Below, in pieces: positions 51,542 through 60,637 of a stretch of 64,000 bases of DNA (the stretch's first letter is position 1; each line of letters opens with the position of its first letter). The position numbers and the translations under genes were made by a program. The notes under the pieces were generated by a model, which was not told the origin of the DNA, did not search any database, and saw only the letters and a list, made by a program, of their open reading frames with translations. Source of the stretch: Pseudoalteromonas byunsanensis (GTDB taxonomy: Bacteria; Pseudomonadota; Gammaproteobacteria; Enterobacterales; Alteromonadaceae); the NCBI RefSeq assembly GCF_001854475.1, contig NZ_MNAN01000035.1:95460-159459 (forward strand), written 5' to 3'.

Positions 51542-52699
51542 TCACCAACCCATTGCATGCTCTAGCACCTTGCGTTTTAATGGTCCAGCTTGATCCGCTA
51601 TCTTCAAAACACCATTACGTAACAGCTTTAAAGGTGTTATATCATTAGAAAAACCAAAGTAACACGCATCCATCATGCTCATCATAGCTAAATTATCAGT
51701 TCGGCGTTTGCGCTCATAATTTTTGAGTGCTTTAGTATCCCCAAAATCATCTAGCCCCTCTAAACATTCGGACAACGCAGCCACATCTTTGAATCCCAAA
51801 TTAACTCCCTGACCGGCTAACGGGTTAATAGTATGGGCAGCATCGCCTAAAAGCACCAATCGGCCCTGACTATACTGATTGGCGTGCTGACGTGCTAGCG
51901 GGAAAACAGCCTTTTTCTCTACGGTGAAATCACCTGGTAATTCGAAAAAGTGATCGACTATACGCGCTTTTAGCTGCTCATTAGACAAGCGAGACATATC
52001 AGTAAGCGTTTGTGAATCCTGATACCAGATTAAGTTTGCATAAGGCGCGCACATAGGTAAAAAGGCAATTGGCCCAGTAGGCTTAAATTGCTGCCACGTT
52101 TTATACTGTTGTGGCGCATCTAACTTTATGAGCACCCCCATACAACTTTGCTGATATTGCCACCCTGTCACACCAATTTTAGCAAGTGTTCTTAAAGGAG
52201 AGCGACCACCGTCCGCGGCTATAAGCAAATCGGTCTGATAACTTTTATCAGCATAATGCAATGAAATAGAATCTAAGTTTTGTTCAATTGAGGTGGGCAA
52301 TGTGCTGACAGTTTCAACCTCAACCCCATGTTCAGAAAATTGAGCCCATAGGCTAGCTTGTATAAGTTTATTTTCTATTAGATGACCCAAATGCGTTTGT
52401 GAGACATCAGCGGCGTCAAATAATAGGCTGTTATTCGGCTGTTCATAAGCTTCAAGTTGATAGTAAGGCGCAACCCGAGCAGCTTTGAGTAATGGCATCG
52501 CACCTAACTGGTCAAGCAAAGCCTCTGAAAAGCGATTGATTGCGGAAACACGAATGTCAATCTGCGGATCGCCTAGCACACTGTGCGCATCCAGTGGGTG
52601 CTGCTCAAGTACCGTGACTTGTGCGCCTTGCTTAGCCAATTTTACCGCTGCCGCGGCACCAACCATGCCACCACCAACAATCACGACCTTGTTTTTCAT
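51542..52699 (-). CDS. ubiF: ubiquinone-biosynthesis FAD monooxygenase UbiF
   Basis: Hydroxylates the demethoxyubiquinol ring in aerobic ubiquinone synthesis. The 385-residue protein of the UbiH/Coq6 family has the FAD-binding GGGMVGAAAAVKLAKQG at 9-25, the DG motif LIAADGGRSPLR and the second FAD motif LLGDAAHTINPLAGQGVNLG. UbiH and VisC/UbiI are related. UbiF is chosen because of the location beside the Met-Leu-Gln tRNA array and divergent to miaB, as in E. coli. Confidence 0.9.
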   Translation of the reverse strand: MKNKVVIVGGGMVGAAAAVKLAKQGAQVTVLEQHPLDAHSVLGDPQIDIRVSAINRFSEALLDQLGAMPLLKAARVAPYYQLEAYEQPNNSLLFDAADVSQTHLGHLIENKLIQASLWAQFSEHGVEVETVSTLPTSIEQNLDSISLHYADKSYQTDLLIAADGGRSPLRTLAKIGVTGWQYQQSCMGVLIKLDAPQQYKTWQQFKPTGPIAFLPMCAPYANLIWYQDSQTLTDMSRLSNEQLKARIVDHFFELPGDFTVEKKAVFPLARQHANQYSQGRLVLLGDAAHTINPLAGQGVNLGFKDVAALSECLEGLDDFGDTKALKNYERKRRTDNLAMMSMMDACYFGFSNDITPLKLLRNGVLKIADQAGPLKRKVLEHAMGW

Positions 52700-52940
52700 A
52701 AGCTTTGCCTTACATAGTTTAGACCACCAGAATTGTATCTTAAGTCATACCCTTTTGCCCATTTGTAATCACACCAATACGCTCAACCTTGATCCAGTTT
52801 TTTAAAGTTAAAAACTATACTTGGCTAGTGACCCTAGGTCATATAAAATACGCGTCCTTTAAGCTTTGCTATTGCATAGCGAAACATGAATTGCGCGACG
52901 TTGTGCATTAGATCCGAATTGAAAACGAGGCAATATTTCA

Positions 52941-54374
52941 ATGAGTAAAAAGTTGCATATTAAAACCTGGGGTTGTCAGATGAATGAATACGACTCTCAG
53001 AAAATGGCTGATCTACTGGATGCCACTAATGGCTACCAATTAACAGAAGAAGCCGAGCAAGCAGACGTTATCTTACTCAATACCTGTTCAATTCGTGAAA
53101 AGGCGCAAGAGAAAGTATTCCATCAACTAGGTCGTTGGAAGCTATTAAAAGACGACAATCCAGACTTAGTGATTGGTGTTGGTGGCTGTGTGGCATCACA
53201 AGAAGGTGACACTATCCGCCAGCGAGCTCCTTTCGTTGATATCGTGTTTGGCCCGCAAACACTGCATCGCTTACCGGAAATGATCAAGCAAGTCCAAACC
53301 AAGCAAGGCGCTGTGGTCGATATTTCATTCCCAGAAATTGAAAAGTTTGACCGCTTACCAGAGCCTAAGGCAGAAGGCCCAAGTGCGTTCGTATCGATTA
53401 TGGAAGGTTGCTCAAAGTATTGTACTTTCTGCGTGGTTCCTTATACACGTGGTGAAGAAGTGAGTCGTCCGCTTGATGATGTATTACTTGAAGTAGCACA
53501 ATTGGCAGAACAAGGTGTACGTGAGGTAAACCTACTTGGGCAGAACGTAAATGCCTACCGAGGTGAAACCCATGATGGTGAAATCTGCTATTTCTCAGAC
53601 TTATTGCGCTATGTTGCTGCAATAGATGGTATTGACCGTATTCGCTATACCACATCTCACCCAGTTGAATTTACACCGGATATCATTGAAGCATACGCTG
53701 ATGTACCTGAGTTGGTTGACCATTTACATCTTCCAGTACAAAGCGGCTCTGACCGTGTTTTAAATCTAATGAAACGTGGTCACACGGCAATTGAATACAA
53801 GTCGACCATTCGTAAGTTACGTAAGGTTCGTCCTAATTTAAGTATGTCATCGGACTTTATCATTGGCTTCCCTGGTGAAACAGCTGCAGATTTCGAAGCC
53901 ACTATGAACCTTATCAATGATATTGGTTTTGATATGAGCTTTAGCTTTATCTATTCTGCGCGCCCAGGTACGCCGGCTGCTGATTTACCTGATGATGTCA
54001 CTGAGCAAGAAAAGAAAGAGCGTTTGTACATCCTACAAAATCGTATCAACCAAATGGCACAAGACATCAGCCGCAAAATGTTTGATACCGAACAGCGTAT
54101 TCTAGTTGAAGGCCCATCGAAGAAAAACCCAATGGAGCTGCGTGGTCGTACCGAGAATAACCGCGTGGTTAATTTTGAAGGTCCACATTCGGTGATCGGT
54201 CAGTTTGTTGATGTGCGTATAACTGAAGCGTTGCCAAACTCTTTACGTGGGGAGTTAATTCGTACAGAATCAGAAATGAACTTACGTAAAGACGTGGCAC
54301 CGGCTGATATATTAAACCGTGCCCCGCTAGAGCCTGAAGCTGATGAGTTGGGTGTAACAACATTTACACCATAG
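52941..54374 (+). CDS. miaB: tRNA-2-methylthio-N6-dimethylallyladenosine synthase MiaB
   Basis: Radical-SAM enzyme that adds a methylthio group to i6A37 of tRNAs reading codons starting with U. The 477-residue protein has the N-terminal UPF0004 domain with three cluster cysteines (GCQMNEYDSQ, NTCSIREKAQEK, GVGGCVASQ), the radical-SAM motif CSKYCTFCVVPYTRG near 157-164 and a C-terminal TRAM domain. Size and motifs match E. coli MiaB (474). It is divergent to ubiF and heads miaB-ybeZ-ybeY-corC-lnt. Confidence 0.97.
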   Translation: MSKKLHIKTWGCQMNEYDSQKMADLLDATNGYQLTEEAEQADVILLNTCSIREKAQEKVFHQLGRWKLLKDDNPDLVIGVGGCVASQEGDTIRQRAPFVDIVFGPQTLHRLPEMIKQVQTKQGAVVDISFPEIEKFDRLPEPKAEGPSAFVSIMEGCSKYCTFCVVPYTRGEEVSRPLDDVLLEVAQLAEQGVREVNLLGQNVNAYRGETHDGEICYFSDLLRYVAAIDGIDRIRYTTSHPVEFTPDIIEAYADVPELVDHLHLPVQSGSDRVLNLMKRGHTAIEYKSTIRKLRKVRPNLSMSSDFIIGFPGETAADFEATMNLINDIGFDMSFSFIYSARPGTPAADLPDDVTEQEKKERLYILQNRINQMAQDISRKMFDTEQRILVEGPSKKNPMELRGRTENNRVVNFEGPHSVIGQFVDVRITEALPNSLRGELIRTESEMNLRKDVAPADILNRAPLEPEADELGVTTFTP

Positions 54375-54385
54375 TCAGATTAATT

Positions 54386-54405
54386 ACGCCAGCCTTTGCT
54401 GGCGT
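54386..54405 (+). other. hairpin between miaB and ybeZ
   Basis: Perfect stem ACGCCAGC CTTT GCTGGCGT with no following T-run. It may be a processing site, stabilise the 3' end of the miaB message, or attenuate transcription into ybeZ, which starts 20 bp later. Confidence 0.6.
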
Positions 54406-54425
54406 ACTTGTTATAGGAAGCCATT

Positions 54426-55472
54426 TTGAGTAGTCAGTTAAAAAATATTGAATTTTACCTAGAACCCGCCGACAACAATCGTCTTTCATCATTGTGTGGT
54501 CCATTTGATGAAAACATAAAACAAATAGAGCGCCGCTTAGGGGTAGAAGTCGCCCATCGCGATAATTGGTTTAAAGTAACAGGTAAGCCTGTGCAAACCA
54601 AAGCCGCAATGGATATTTTGAAGTCTTTGTACGTTGACACTCAGCCTGTTCGTGGCCAAGTCAATGAAATAGAGCCTGACAATGTTCATTTGGCAATTAG
54701 CGAAGCGAACGTGTTAGAACAGGATGCTCCTGCGGTTTGGGACCAAGAAGTCTATATAAAAACACGTCGTGGCGTTGTTAAGCCTCGCAATCCTAACCAA
54801 AGCCAGTATGTTGCTAATATTCTCACTCATGATATTTGTTTCGGTATTGGTCCAGCTGGTACAGGTAAAACCTATCTTGCAGTAGCCGCAGCTGTTGATG
54901 CATTGGAGCGTCAGGAAATTCGCCGTATTTTGCTTACTCGTCCAGCTGTAGAAGCCGGTGAAAAATTAGGTTTTTTACCTGGCGACTTAACACAAAAAAT
55001 CGACCCATATCTGCGCCCACTTTACGATGCATTATTTGAAATGCTTGGCTTTGAAAAGGTAGAGCGTTTGATTGAAAAAAATGTCATCGAAGTAGCCCCT
55101 CTTGCCTACATGCGCGGACGTACACTCAACGATGCATTTATTATTCTTGATGAGAGTCAAAACACGACAACGGAGCAAATGAAAATGTTTCTAACCCGTA
55201 TCGGCTTTAACTCTAAAGCCGTTATCACGGGTGATATTACACAGATTGACTTGCCTCGTGGTGCTCGCTCAGGGTTACGTCATGCTATCGAAGTGCTCAG
55301 CGATGTGGATGAGATTTCATTTAACTTCTTTAAGTCACATGACGTGGTACGTCATCCCGTAGTGGCACGTATCGTCGAAGCATACGAGAGAAAAGAAGAG
55401 GCCGAGCGCAAAGAAAAAGCACTCAAAGAACAAGCTTTTAAACAGGCTAAACAACAAAAAGAGCAAGACTGA
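54426..55472 (+). CDS. ybeZ: PhoH-like ATPase YbeZ
   Basis: P-loop protein that works with the YbeY endonuclease in ribosome and RNA metabolism. The 348-residue protein has an N-terminal KH-like part, Walker A GPAGTGKTYLAVAAAV and Walker B AFIILDESQNTT, with TGDITQIDLPRG in the C-terminal half. The C-terminus is a charged Lys/Glu/Gln tail. The start is TTG 54426, supported by AGGAAG 6 bases before and no better candidate. The stop overlaps the ybeY ATG by 1 base. Confidence 0.95.
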   Translation: MSSQLKNIEFYLEPADNNRLSSLCGPFDENIKQIERRLGVEVAHRDNWFKVTGKPVQTKAAMDILKSLYVDTQPVRGQVNEIEPDNVHLAISEANVLEQDAPAVWDQEVYIKTRRGVVKPRNPNQSQYVANILTHDICFGIGPAGTGKTYLAVAAAVDALERQEIRRILLTRPAVEAGEKLGFLPGDLTQKIDPYLRPLYDALFEMLGFEKVERLIEKNVIEVAPLAYMRGRTLNDAFIILDESQNTTTEQMKMFLTRIGFNSKAVITGDITQIDLPRGARSGLRHAIEVLSDVDEISFNFFKSHDVVRHPVVARIVEAYERKEEAERKEKALKEQAFKQAKQQKEQD

Positions 55473-55930
55473 TGAGCGTTGAGTTAGATCTACAAATTGC
55501 CTGTGAGTTTGATGATTTACCCTCAGAGCAACAATTTGAGCTATGGGCTGACAAAGCATTGTCTCCTTATCTTGAACATGCTGAGTTAACTATTCGTATC
55601 GCCGATGAAAAGGAAAGCCAAGAACTGAACCATCAGTATCGCGGCAAGAATAAGCCCACCAATGTGCTATCATTTCCGTTCGAAGCACCTCCCGGTATCG
55701 AGCTACCACTAGTCGGTGATCTCATCATCTGCCCTCACATTGTCAAGCTCGAAGCCATTGAGCAGGAAAAGCCTTTTCATGAGCACTTTGCCCACATGGT
55801 GATCCACGGCTGCTTGCATTTACTTGGTTTTGACCATATAAATGAACAGGACGCCATGGAAATGGAAAGTCTGGAAAAAGAATTTTTAGCGCAGTTGGGG
55901 ATAAGTGACCCCTACCGCGATGATTTGTAA
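55472..55930 (+). CDS. ybeY: endoribonuclease YbeY
   Basis: Zinc-dependent RNase for 16S rRNA 3'-end maturation and ribosome quality control. The 152-residue protein has the metal motif HGCLHLLGFDH with His112, His116 and His122, and RGKNKPTNVLSFPF upstream. The length matches E. coli YbeY (155). It overlaps the ybeZ stop and is followed 61 bp later by corC. Confidence 0.96.
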   Translation: MSVELDLQIACEFDDLPSEQQFELWADKALSPYLEHAELTIRIADEKESQELNHQYRGKNKPTNVLSFPFEAPPGIELPLVGDLIICPHIVKLEAIEQEKPFHEHFAHMVIHGCLHLLGFDHINEQDAMEMESLEKEFLAQLGISDPYRDDL

Positions 55931-55991
55931 TTATTTAATGGTCAAATAGCATCATTATCCAATTTGTTATTTTATGGAGTAAAACACGACA

Positions 55992-56870
55992 ATGAGCGAC
56001 GATAACTCGCAGAGTAGCCAGGGTTCTTCTGGCAAAACCTGGTTGGGACGCATCACACAGATGCTGCAAGGGGAACCCCAAAACAAAGAAGAGTTGGTAG
56101 AAGTCATTGCTGATGCTCAGGAGCGAAGTCTTATAGACCCTGAGACAAAGGATATGATGGAAGGTGTGTTAGGTGTCTCTGAGCTTAAAGTGCGCGATAT
56201 TATGATCCCACGCTCACAGATGATCACGCTGGACGTAGATGAATCACTTGAACAACAACTGCCAACCATGGTGGAATCTTCTCACTCACGTTTTCCTGTG
56301 ATTTGTGAAGACAAAGACCATGTTGAAGGTATTTTGCTGGCTAAAGATTTGCTGCCATTAATATTGAATAAAGACGAATATTTACCTGCAATTAAAGAGT
56401 ATTTACGACCAGCAATTGTGGTGCCTGAGAGCAAACGAGTTGATGCTCTGCTCAACGAGTTTCGTCAAAAGCGTTATCATATGGCCATCGTTGTCGATGA
56501 GTATGGTGGTGTTTCGGGTTTGGTTACCATTGAGGACATCCTTGAGATCATTGTAGGTGAAATCGAAGACGAACACGATGATGATGAGGAACAACAAGAT
56601 ATTCGCCAGTTGTCTAAGCATGTGTACGTAGTACAAGCCTTAACACCACTGGATGAGTTTAACGAGTTCTTCAAAACAGGTTACGACACCCAAGAGGCAG
56701 ACACAATTGGTGGGATCATACTACATGCGTTTGGGCATATGCCTAGCCGTGGTGAAACCATCGATATAGAACAACTGCAATTTAAGGTGACTAACTCTGA
56801 TAACCGCCGCATTATTCAGTTACAAGTAACTGTGCCAAAAACTGAAGATGGCGACGACGAAGCTGAGTAA
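55992..56870 (+). CDS. corC: CorC/YbeX CBS-domain protein
   Basis: Cytoplasmic protein of 292 residues with two CBS domains (about 65-190; VRDIMIPRSQMITLDV and HMAIVVDEYGGVSGLVTIEDIL) and a C-terminal CorC/HlyC domain (about 205-285). CorC was linked to Mg2+/Co2+ efflux, while newer work on YbeX points to ribosome metabolism, which fits the ybeZ-ybeY context. There is no membrane domain, unlike the YtfL-type paralogue at 24765. Its end overlaps lnt by 23 bp. Confidence 0.95.
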   Translation: MSDDNSQSSQGSSGKTWLGRITQMLQGEPQNKEELVEVIADAQERSLIDPETKDMMEGVLGVSELKVRDIMIPRSQMITLDVDESLEQQLPTMVESSHSRFPVICEDKDHVEGILLAKDLLPLILNKDEYLPAIKEYLRPAIVVPESKRVDALLNEFRQKRYHMAIVVDEYGGVSGLVTIEDILEIIVGEIEDEHDDDEEQQDIRQLSKHVYVVQALTPLDEFNEFFKTGYDTQEADTIGGIILHAFGHMPSRGETIDIEQLQFKVTNSDNRRIIQLQVTVPKTEDGDDEAE

Positions 56871-58425
56871 CCTACTTTCCTTAGTGCGAGACAAAAGCGT
56901 ATGGCTGGCATTACTTGCCGGCCTTACTCTTACTTTTGGCTATGCGCCATTTAATGCTTGGCCATTGACATTTATCGCCATTGCCATAGCCTGCTATGTA
57001 ACAGATACTCCAAGCCTTAAGCAAGCAGCCAAATACGGCTTTATCTTTGGTTTCGCATGGTTTTCGATGGGTATTAGTTGGGTACATGTCTCTATTGCTC
57101 AATATGGTGGCCTACCATTACCTGTTTCTTTATTGCTCATGGCTTTACTGTGTGCTTATTTAGCACTATACCCGATGCTAGCTTTTACCCTCGCTAGTCG
57201 GTTTGTAGGTAAGCCTTGGCAGCGTGTCGCCATGTTAATTATCGGCTTTGCTGTTTTTGAGTGGCTGCGAGGAAAGCTTTTAACAGGCTTTCCTTGGCTT
57301 AGCTTTGGTTACACACTAACAGATAGCCCGTTAAATACTCTGGCGCCATTAATCGGCGAGTTTGGCCTGACGCTACTATGCATATTAATCGGTGGCTGTA
57401 TTTACTACGCTTGGCAAAAACGCAGTGCCACGCCTGCAATCCTTATGACGAGCTGTTTGTTACTGCTGTTCGCCACCGATGCGCTACTAGATAAACCAAA
57501 ACATTCTGATAAACATATCTCCACCCTCTTAGTGCAGGGTAATATCCAGCAAAGCCTGCGCTGGGAACCTGAGCAATTTTGGCCAACCATGTCTAAATAT
57601 CGCGATATGACACGCCCACATTGGCATGATGTTGACTTAGTGCTCTGGCCTGAAGCCGCCATTCCTGAAATAGAAGATTTTGCTAACTCTTTCTTGGTGG
57701 GCTTAGATAAAGCAGCTGCATTTAATAACACCGCCTTAATAACAGGCATTCCTGACTATCAGTTAAACAGCAAAACTGTTTACAATACCTTGATTGTGCT
57801 AGGGAAACAGCATGAGGAAGATAGCCAAGGGCATTACCAATACTTACACCCCAATCGCTATCAAAAACATCAATTGCTACCCATTGGTGAGTTTGTGCCA
57901 TTTGAAAGTCTTCTCAGGCCACTTGCCCCACTTTTTGATTTAGCCATGTCATCGTTTACCCGTGGAGAACGTATCCAGAGCAATCTTATCGCCAATGGTT
58001 TACATATTCTTCCTGCTATTTGTTACGAAATTGCTTTTAGTGAATTGGTCAGAGACAACTTTACTACACAGTCGGATATCTTATTTACGGTGAGTAATGA
58101 CGCGTGGTTTGGCGACTCCCATGGCCCACATCAACACATGCAAATTGCACGTATGCGTGCACTTGAATTGCAAAGGCCCCTTATTCGAGCAACGAACAAT
58201 GGCATTACCGGCGTTTACGATCCGGTTTCAGAACAACAATTGACAATTGCACAATTTACTTCAGATGTACTCAAGGCTGACGTGCAACTAGTTTCCGGTT
58301 ACAGTTTTTTTAGCCAATACGGCCAAAAACCAGTTTGGCTCATTGTTGCTCTACTGACCGTGAGTGTAGCACTATGCAGAATAAGAGCTTACTTTCTAAA
58401 CCGCTTTGAGCAGGATTTACTTTAG
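56848..58425 (+). CDS. lnt: apolipoprotein N-acyltransferase Lnt
   Basis: Adds the third acyl chain to the N-terminal cysteine of lipoproteins at the inner membrane. The 525-residue protein has about six N-terminal hydrophobic segments, a periplasmic nitrilase domain with the triad Glu269 (LWPEAAIPE), Lys340 (NRYQKHQLLPIGE) and Cys392 (PAICYEIAF), and a last transmembrane segment (KPVWLIVALLTVSVAL). The ATG at 56848 lies inside the end of corC. Products matured by Lnt include CsgG, LolB and the GDPD protein of this window. Confidence 0.97.
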   Translation: MATTKLSNLLSLVRDKSVWLALLAGLTLTFGYAPFNAWPLTFIAIAIACYVTDTPSLKQAAKYGFIFGFAWFSMGISWVHVSIAQYGGLPLPVSLLLMALLCAYLALYPMLAFTLASRFVGKPWQRVAMLIIGFAVFEWLRGKLLTGFPWLSFGYTLTDSPLNTLAPLIGEFGLTLLCILIGGCIYYAWQKRSATPAILMTSCLLLLFATDALLDKPKHSDKHISTLLVQGNIQQSLRWEPEQFWPTMSKYRDMTRPHWHDVDLVLWPEAAIPEIEDFANSFLVGLDKAAAFNNTALITGIPDYQLNSKTVYNTLIVLGKQHEEDSQGHYQYLHPNRYQKHQLLPIGEFVPFESLLRPLAPLFDLAMSSFTRGERIQSNLIANGLHILPAICYEIAFSELVRDNFTTQSDILFTVSNDAWFGDSHGPHQHMQIARMRALELQRPLIRATNNGITGVYDPVSEQQLTIAQFTSDVLKADVQLVSGYSFFSQYGQKPVWLIVALLTVSVALCRIRAYFLNRFEQDLL

Positions 58426-58636
58426 GGCAAATCATCACACACTTGCTCTGTGCTATTCATCAAAGTCAGTGCCTCTCGTTAGTGCATATAACCATGAAGC
58501 AACTACCCTTTTGGTGCAATCCAGCCATTAACTTTTACACCTAAAACCGTAACCTACTGAATTTATTAATTATAAAAAGTTGGTACAGTTCTTCCTATAT
58601 GGTATCTATCAATCACAACAAGCGAAGGTGGTTATT

Positions 58637-58744
58637 ATGGTCGATTTATATCAAACCCTATATTTATTATGGCATTTAGACATCAGTATTTGGCAAATTC
58701 ACGATGTGAAACACCCTGTTAGAGGTGTAAGGAGAAAGCTATGA
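58637..58744 (+). CDS. 35-residue leader ORF of the HTH/GNAT operon
   Basis: An ATG with AAGGTGG at about 5 bases spacing opens 35 codons (MVDLYQTLYLLWHLDISIWQ ...) that end in TGA overlapping the next ATG (ATGA at 58741). The peptide is hydrophobic at the start and basic at the end (HPVRGVRRKL). The strong ribosome site and precise stop-start overlap argue for real translation. It may be a leader peptide or a small protein; no family is recognised. Confidence 0.55.
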   Translation: MVDLYQTLYLLWHLDISIWQIHDVKHPVRGVRRKL

Positions 58745-58986
58745 GATCACTATCACTGCAACATCCTCTAATGCTTGAGGCCGTGCATAAAGTCTTAAGT
58801 GAACAGTTTTCTATTTCTGAGGCGGCACAGCAGTACGCCCTACCAAAACGCTCGCTTTATCGAGCAGTGAGATTGGCCCAAGCTAAACCAACGCAAAAAA
58901 GTGAGCGCCTAAGAGCGACCAAACAATTATTAGAGCAACACCTTCGAGATGTAGAGCAATCATTACAAGGGTTACAACGCGCATGA
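58741..58986 (+). CDS. small helix-turn-helix protein
   Basis: An 81-residue protein with a helix-turn-helix at about 22-46 (FSISEAAQQYALPKRSLYRAVRLA) and a C-terminal coiled-coil-like helix (LRATKQLLEQHLRDVEQSLQGL) that could mediate dimerisation. It is a plausible DNA-binding regulator and may regulate its own operon. The start overlaps the leader ORF stop and the end overlaps the GNAT ATG (ATGA), so three frames are coupled. AAGGAGAAAGCT gives a strong own ribosome site. The exact family is not assigned. Confidence 0.72.
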   Translation: MRSLSLQHPLMLEAVHKVLSEQFSISEAAQQYALPKRSLYRAVRLAQAKPTQKSERLRATKQLLEQHLRDVEQSLQGLQRA

Positions 58987-59537
58987 AGACTTCACATTTG
59001 CAGGTCACTGAGCTGACCTGCGTTGATTCCTTGTTCACACAATTGGTTGAACTACTTGGCGCATGTATTAATGATGGTGCATCGCTTGGCTTTTATAAAC
59101 CAGCCCAAACTGATTTATTGCAACAGTATTGGCATCGAACTAATAATGAGTTGCGCTTAAAGCAACGTCACCTATACGCTATTTTATCAGATGACACCGT
59201 GCTGGCTTGTGTGCAACTCGTGCCATGCTACAAACAAAATGGGACTCACCGTGCTGAAATAGAAAAGCTACTGGTGCACCCTAAAGCGCAACGGCAAGGA
59301 CTTGCGCGTAAGTTAATGCAATTCCTAGAGCAACAAACTATCGTACAAGGGTTTAGGCTACTGGTGTTGGATACACAAACTGGCGATAAGTCAGAATTGT
59401 TTTATCAAGCACTCAATTATCAAAAATCGGGGGAGATCCCAAACTTTGTTAGCGATGCAGGTGGTCAATTTAATGCTACTAGCTACTACTATAAGGTGCT
59501 ATCACAGCCCCTTTCGTCGCTACTTTCCCCCAGCTAA
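58983..59537 (+). CDS. GNAT-family N-acetyltransferase
   Basis: A 184-residue acetyltransferase: RAEIEKLLVHPKAQRQGLAR (acetyl-CoA loop RQGLAR at 104-109), then KLMQFLEQQ and LLVLDTQTGDKSELFYQALNY. The substrate is unknown. Its start overlaps the HTH stop (ATGA). The end overlaps the convergent SDR gene by 18 bp. Being coupled to a small DNA-binding protein resembles the layout of toxin-antitoxin pairs with GNAT toxins, but the long N-terminal extension and motif set fit an ordinary metabolic GNAT at least as well. Confidence 0.82.
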   Translation: MKTSHLQVTELTCVDSLFTQLVELLGACINDGASLGFYKPAQTDLLQQYWHRTNNELRLKQRHLYAILSDDTVLACVQLVPCYKQNGTHRAEIEKLLVHPKAQRQGLARKLMQFLEQQTIVQGFRLLVLDTQTGDKSELFYQALNYQKSGEIPNFVSDAGGQFNATSYYYKVLSQPLSSLLSPS

Positions 59538-60266
59538 ATCGATAAAACTGCCGGTCACATAACTGGCCTCTTCACTGAGCAACCAAACTATGGCATTAGC
59601 AACTTCTTCGCTGGTGCCACCTCGCCTAAGTGGTAGTAAAGATGCTAGACGCTCGACCCTATCGGGTTCTCCACCATCTCGATGAATATCAGTATAAATA
59701 CAACCAGGTCGCACACAGTTTACGCGAATACCATATGCAGCAAGCTCTAATGAAAGCCCCGTGGTAAAAGAGTCTATCGCCCCTTTGGAAGCGGCATAAT
59801 CGACGTATTCATTGGCTGAGCCAAGTCTAGAAGCGGCTGAGGATACATTAACAATGGCACAGCGATTAGGTTCATGATGCGCCTTAAAGTGCTTAATAGC
59901 CTCACGAGCACATATAAAGTAAGGCGTTACATTGTGCATTAAGACTGAGTTTATTCGCTCAGCTGTCATCTGCTCTACGCGCATTTGGGGTTTGAGTATA
60001 CCCACATTGTTGACTAAGTGGCTCAGCGCGCCTAACTCAGATTTTATCTTTGAAAACAAAGTAACAACCGCATTTTCATCAATAATGTCAGCCTGGAATA
60101 TAGCAGCTTGACCGCCCATTTTAAGGATATGTTCCTTAACCTCATTGGCCGCTTGTCCGTTTTCTTTGTAGTTAATAGCAACCTTGTAGCCAAGCGCTGC
60201 TAATTTGATTGCTGTGGCCGCACCGATACCGCGACTGGCTCCTGTGACAAGAACAACTCTGTTCAC
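59520..60266 (-). CDS. short-chain dehydrogenase/reductase
   Basis: A 248-residue classical SDR. It shows the cofactor motif TGASRGIG at 8-15, NNVG at 86-89, catalytic Ser143 region (VNVSSAASRLGS), Tyr157 and Lys161 (YAASKGA), and the C-terminal SYVTGSFIDLAGG. It prefers NADP(H) by its general type; the substrate is not predictable. It may reduce 3-oxo compounds like FabG, but no fatty-acid gene is nearby. It is convergent to the GNAT gene. Confidence 0.88.
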   Translation of the reverse strand: MNRVVLVTGASRGIGAATAIKLAALGYKVAINYKENGQAANEVKEHILKMGGQAAIFQADIIDENAVVTLFSKIKSELGALSHLVNNVGILKPQMRVEQMTAERINSVLMHNVTPYFICAREAIKHFKAHHEPNRCAIVNVSSAASRLGSANEYVDYAASKGAIDSFTTGLSLELAAYGIRVNCVRPGCIYTDIHRDGGEPDRVERLASLLPLRRGGTSEEVANAIVWLLSEEASYVTGSFIDLAGGK

Positions 60267-60637
60267 GCAGCTTTCCTTAAATAGAGGTATAGAGAGTACG
60301 ACAAATTAGCAAGGTAGGAAGACGGTTGTCTATCTTAAGAGCTAAAATGATGAGCATCATCTATCATTCAGGTATGCACAACAATTAATATCTACATGAT
60401 AAATAAGAACTTTAAAAATAAACACAAATTTATATAAATAATTCTTGCGTCATAAAAAAACTACAACTAATATCCACCTGCTTCTTGATGATAGCCAATC
60501 CGAGTACATCACACCCAGAGTGTGGCAAGGCGATAGAGCAACTATCCAAGAGTGACTTTGACTGCGTATTTACGCGCTTATTGACGCTCAACTTTTCGAA
60601 TAGTTTGGAAAGTTTGTTTCTATTTTTGGAGGCTCTT
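60267..60637. other. leader and promoter region of the ornithine decarboxylase gene
   Basis: A 371-bp stretch without a separate gene. The decarboxylase frame stays open for 51 codons upstream (from 60485), but the best ribosome site is GGAGG at about 60628. A hairpin GCGT ATTT ACGC lies near 60565-60576. The first part (60390-60470) is AT-rich and probably holds the divergent SDR and decarboxylase promoters. Confidence 0.45.

Noticed and set aside
58983..59537. GNAT toxin of a proven toxin-antitoxin pair
   Set aside because: The partner is not of the recognised RHH antitoxin type and the GNAT is longer than typical toxins; kept only as a possibility.
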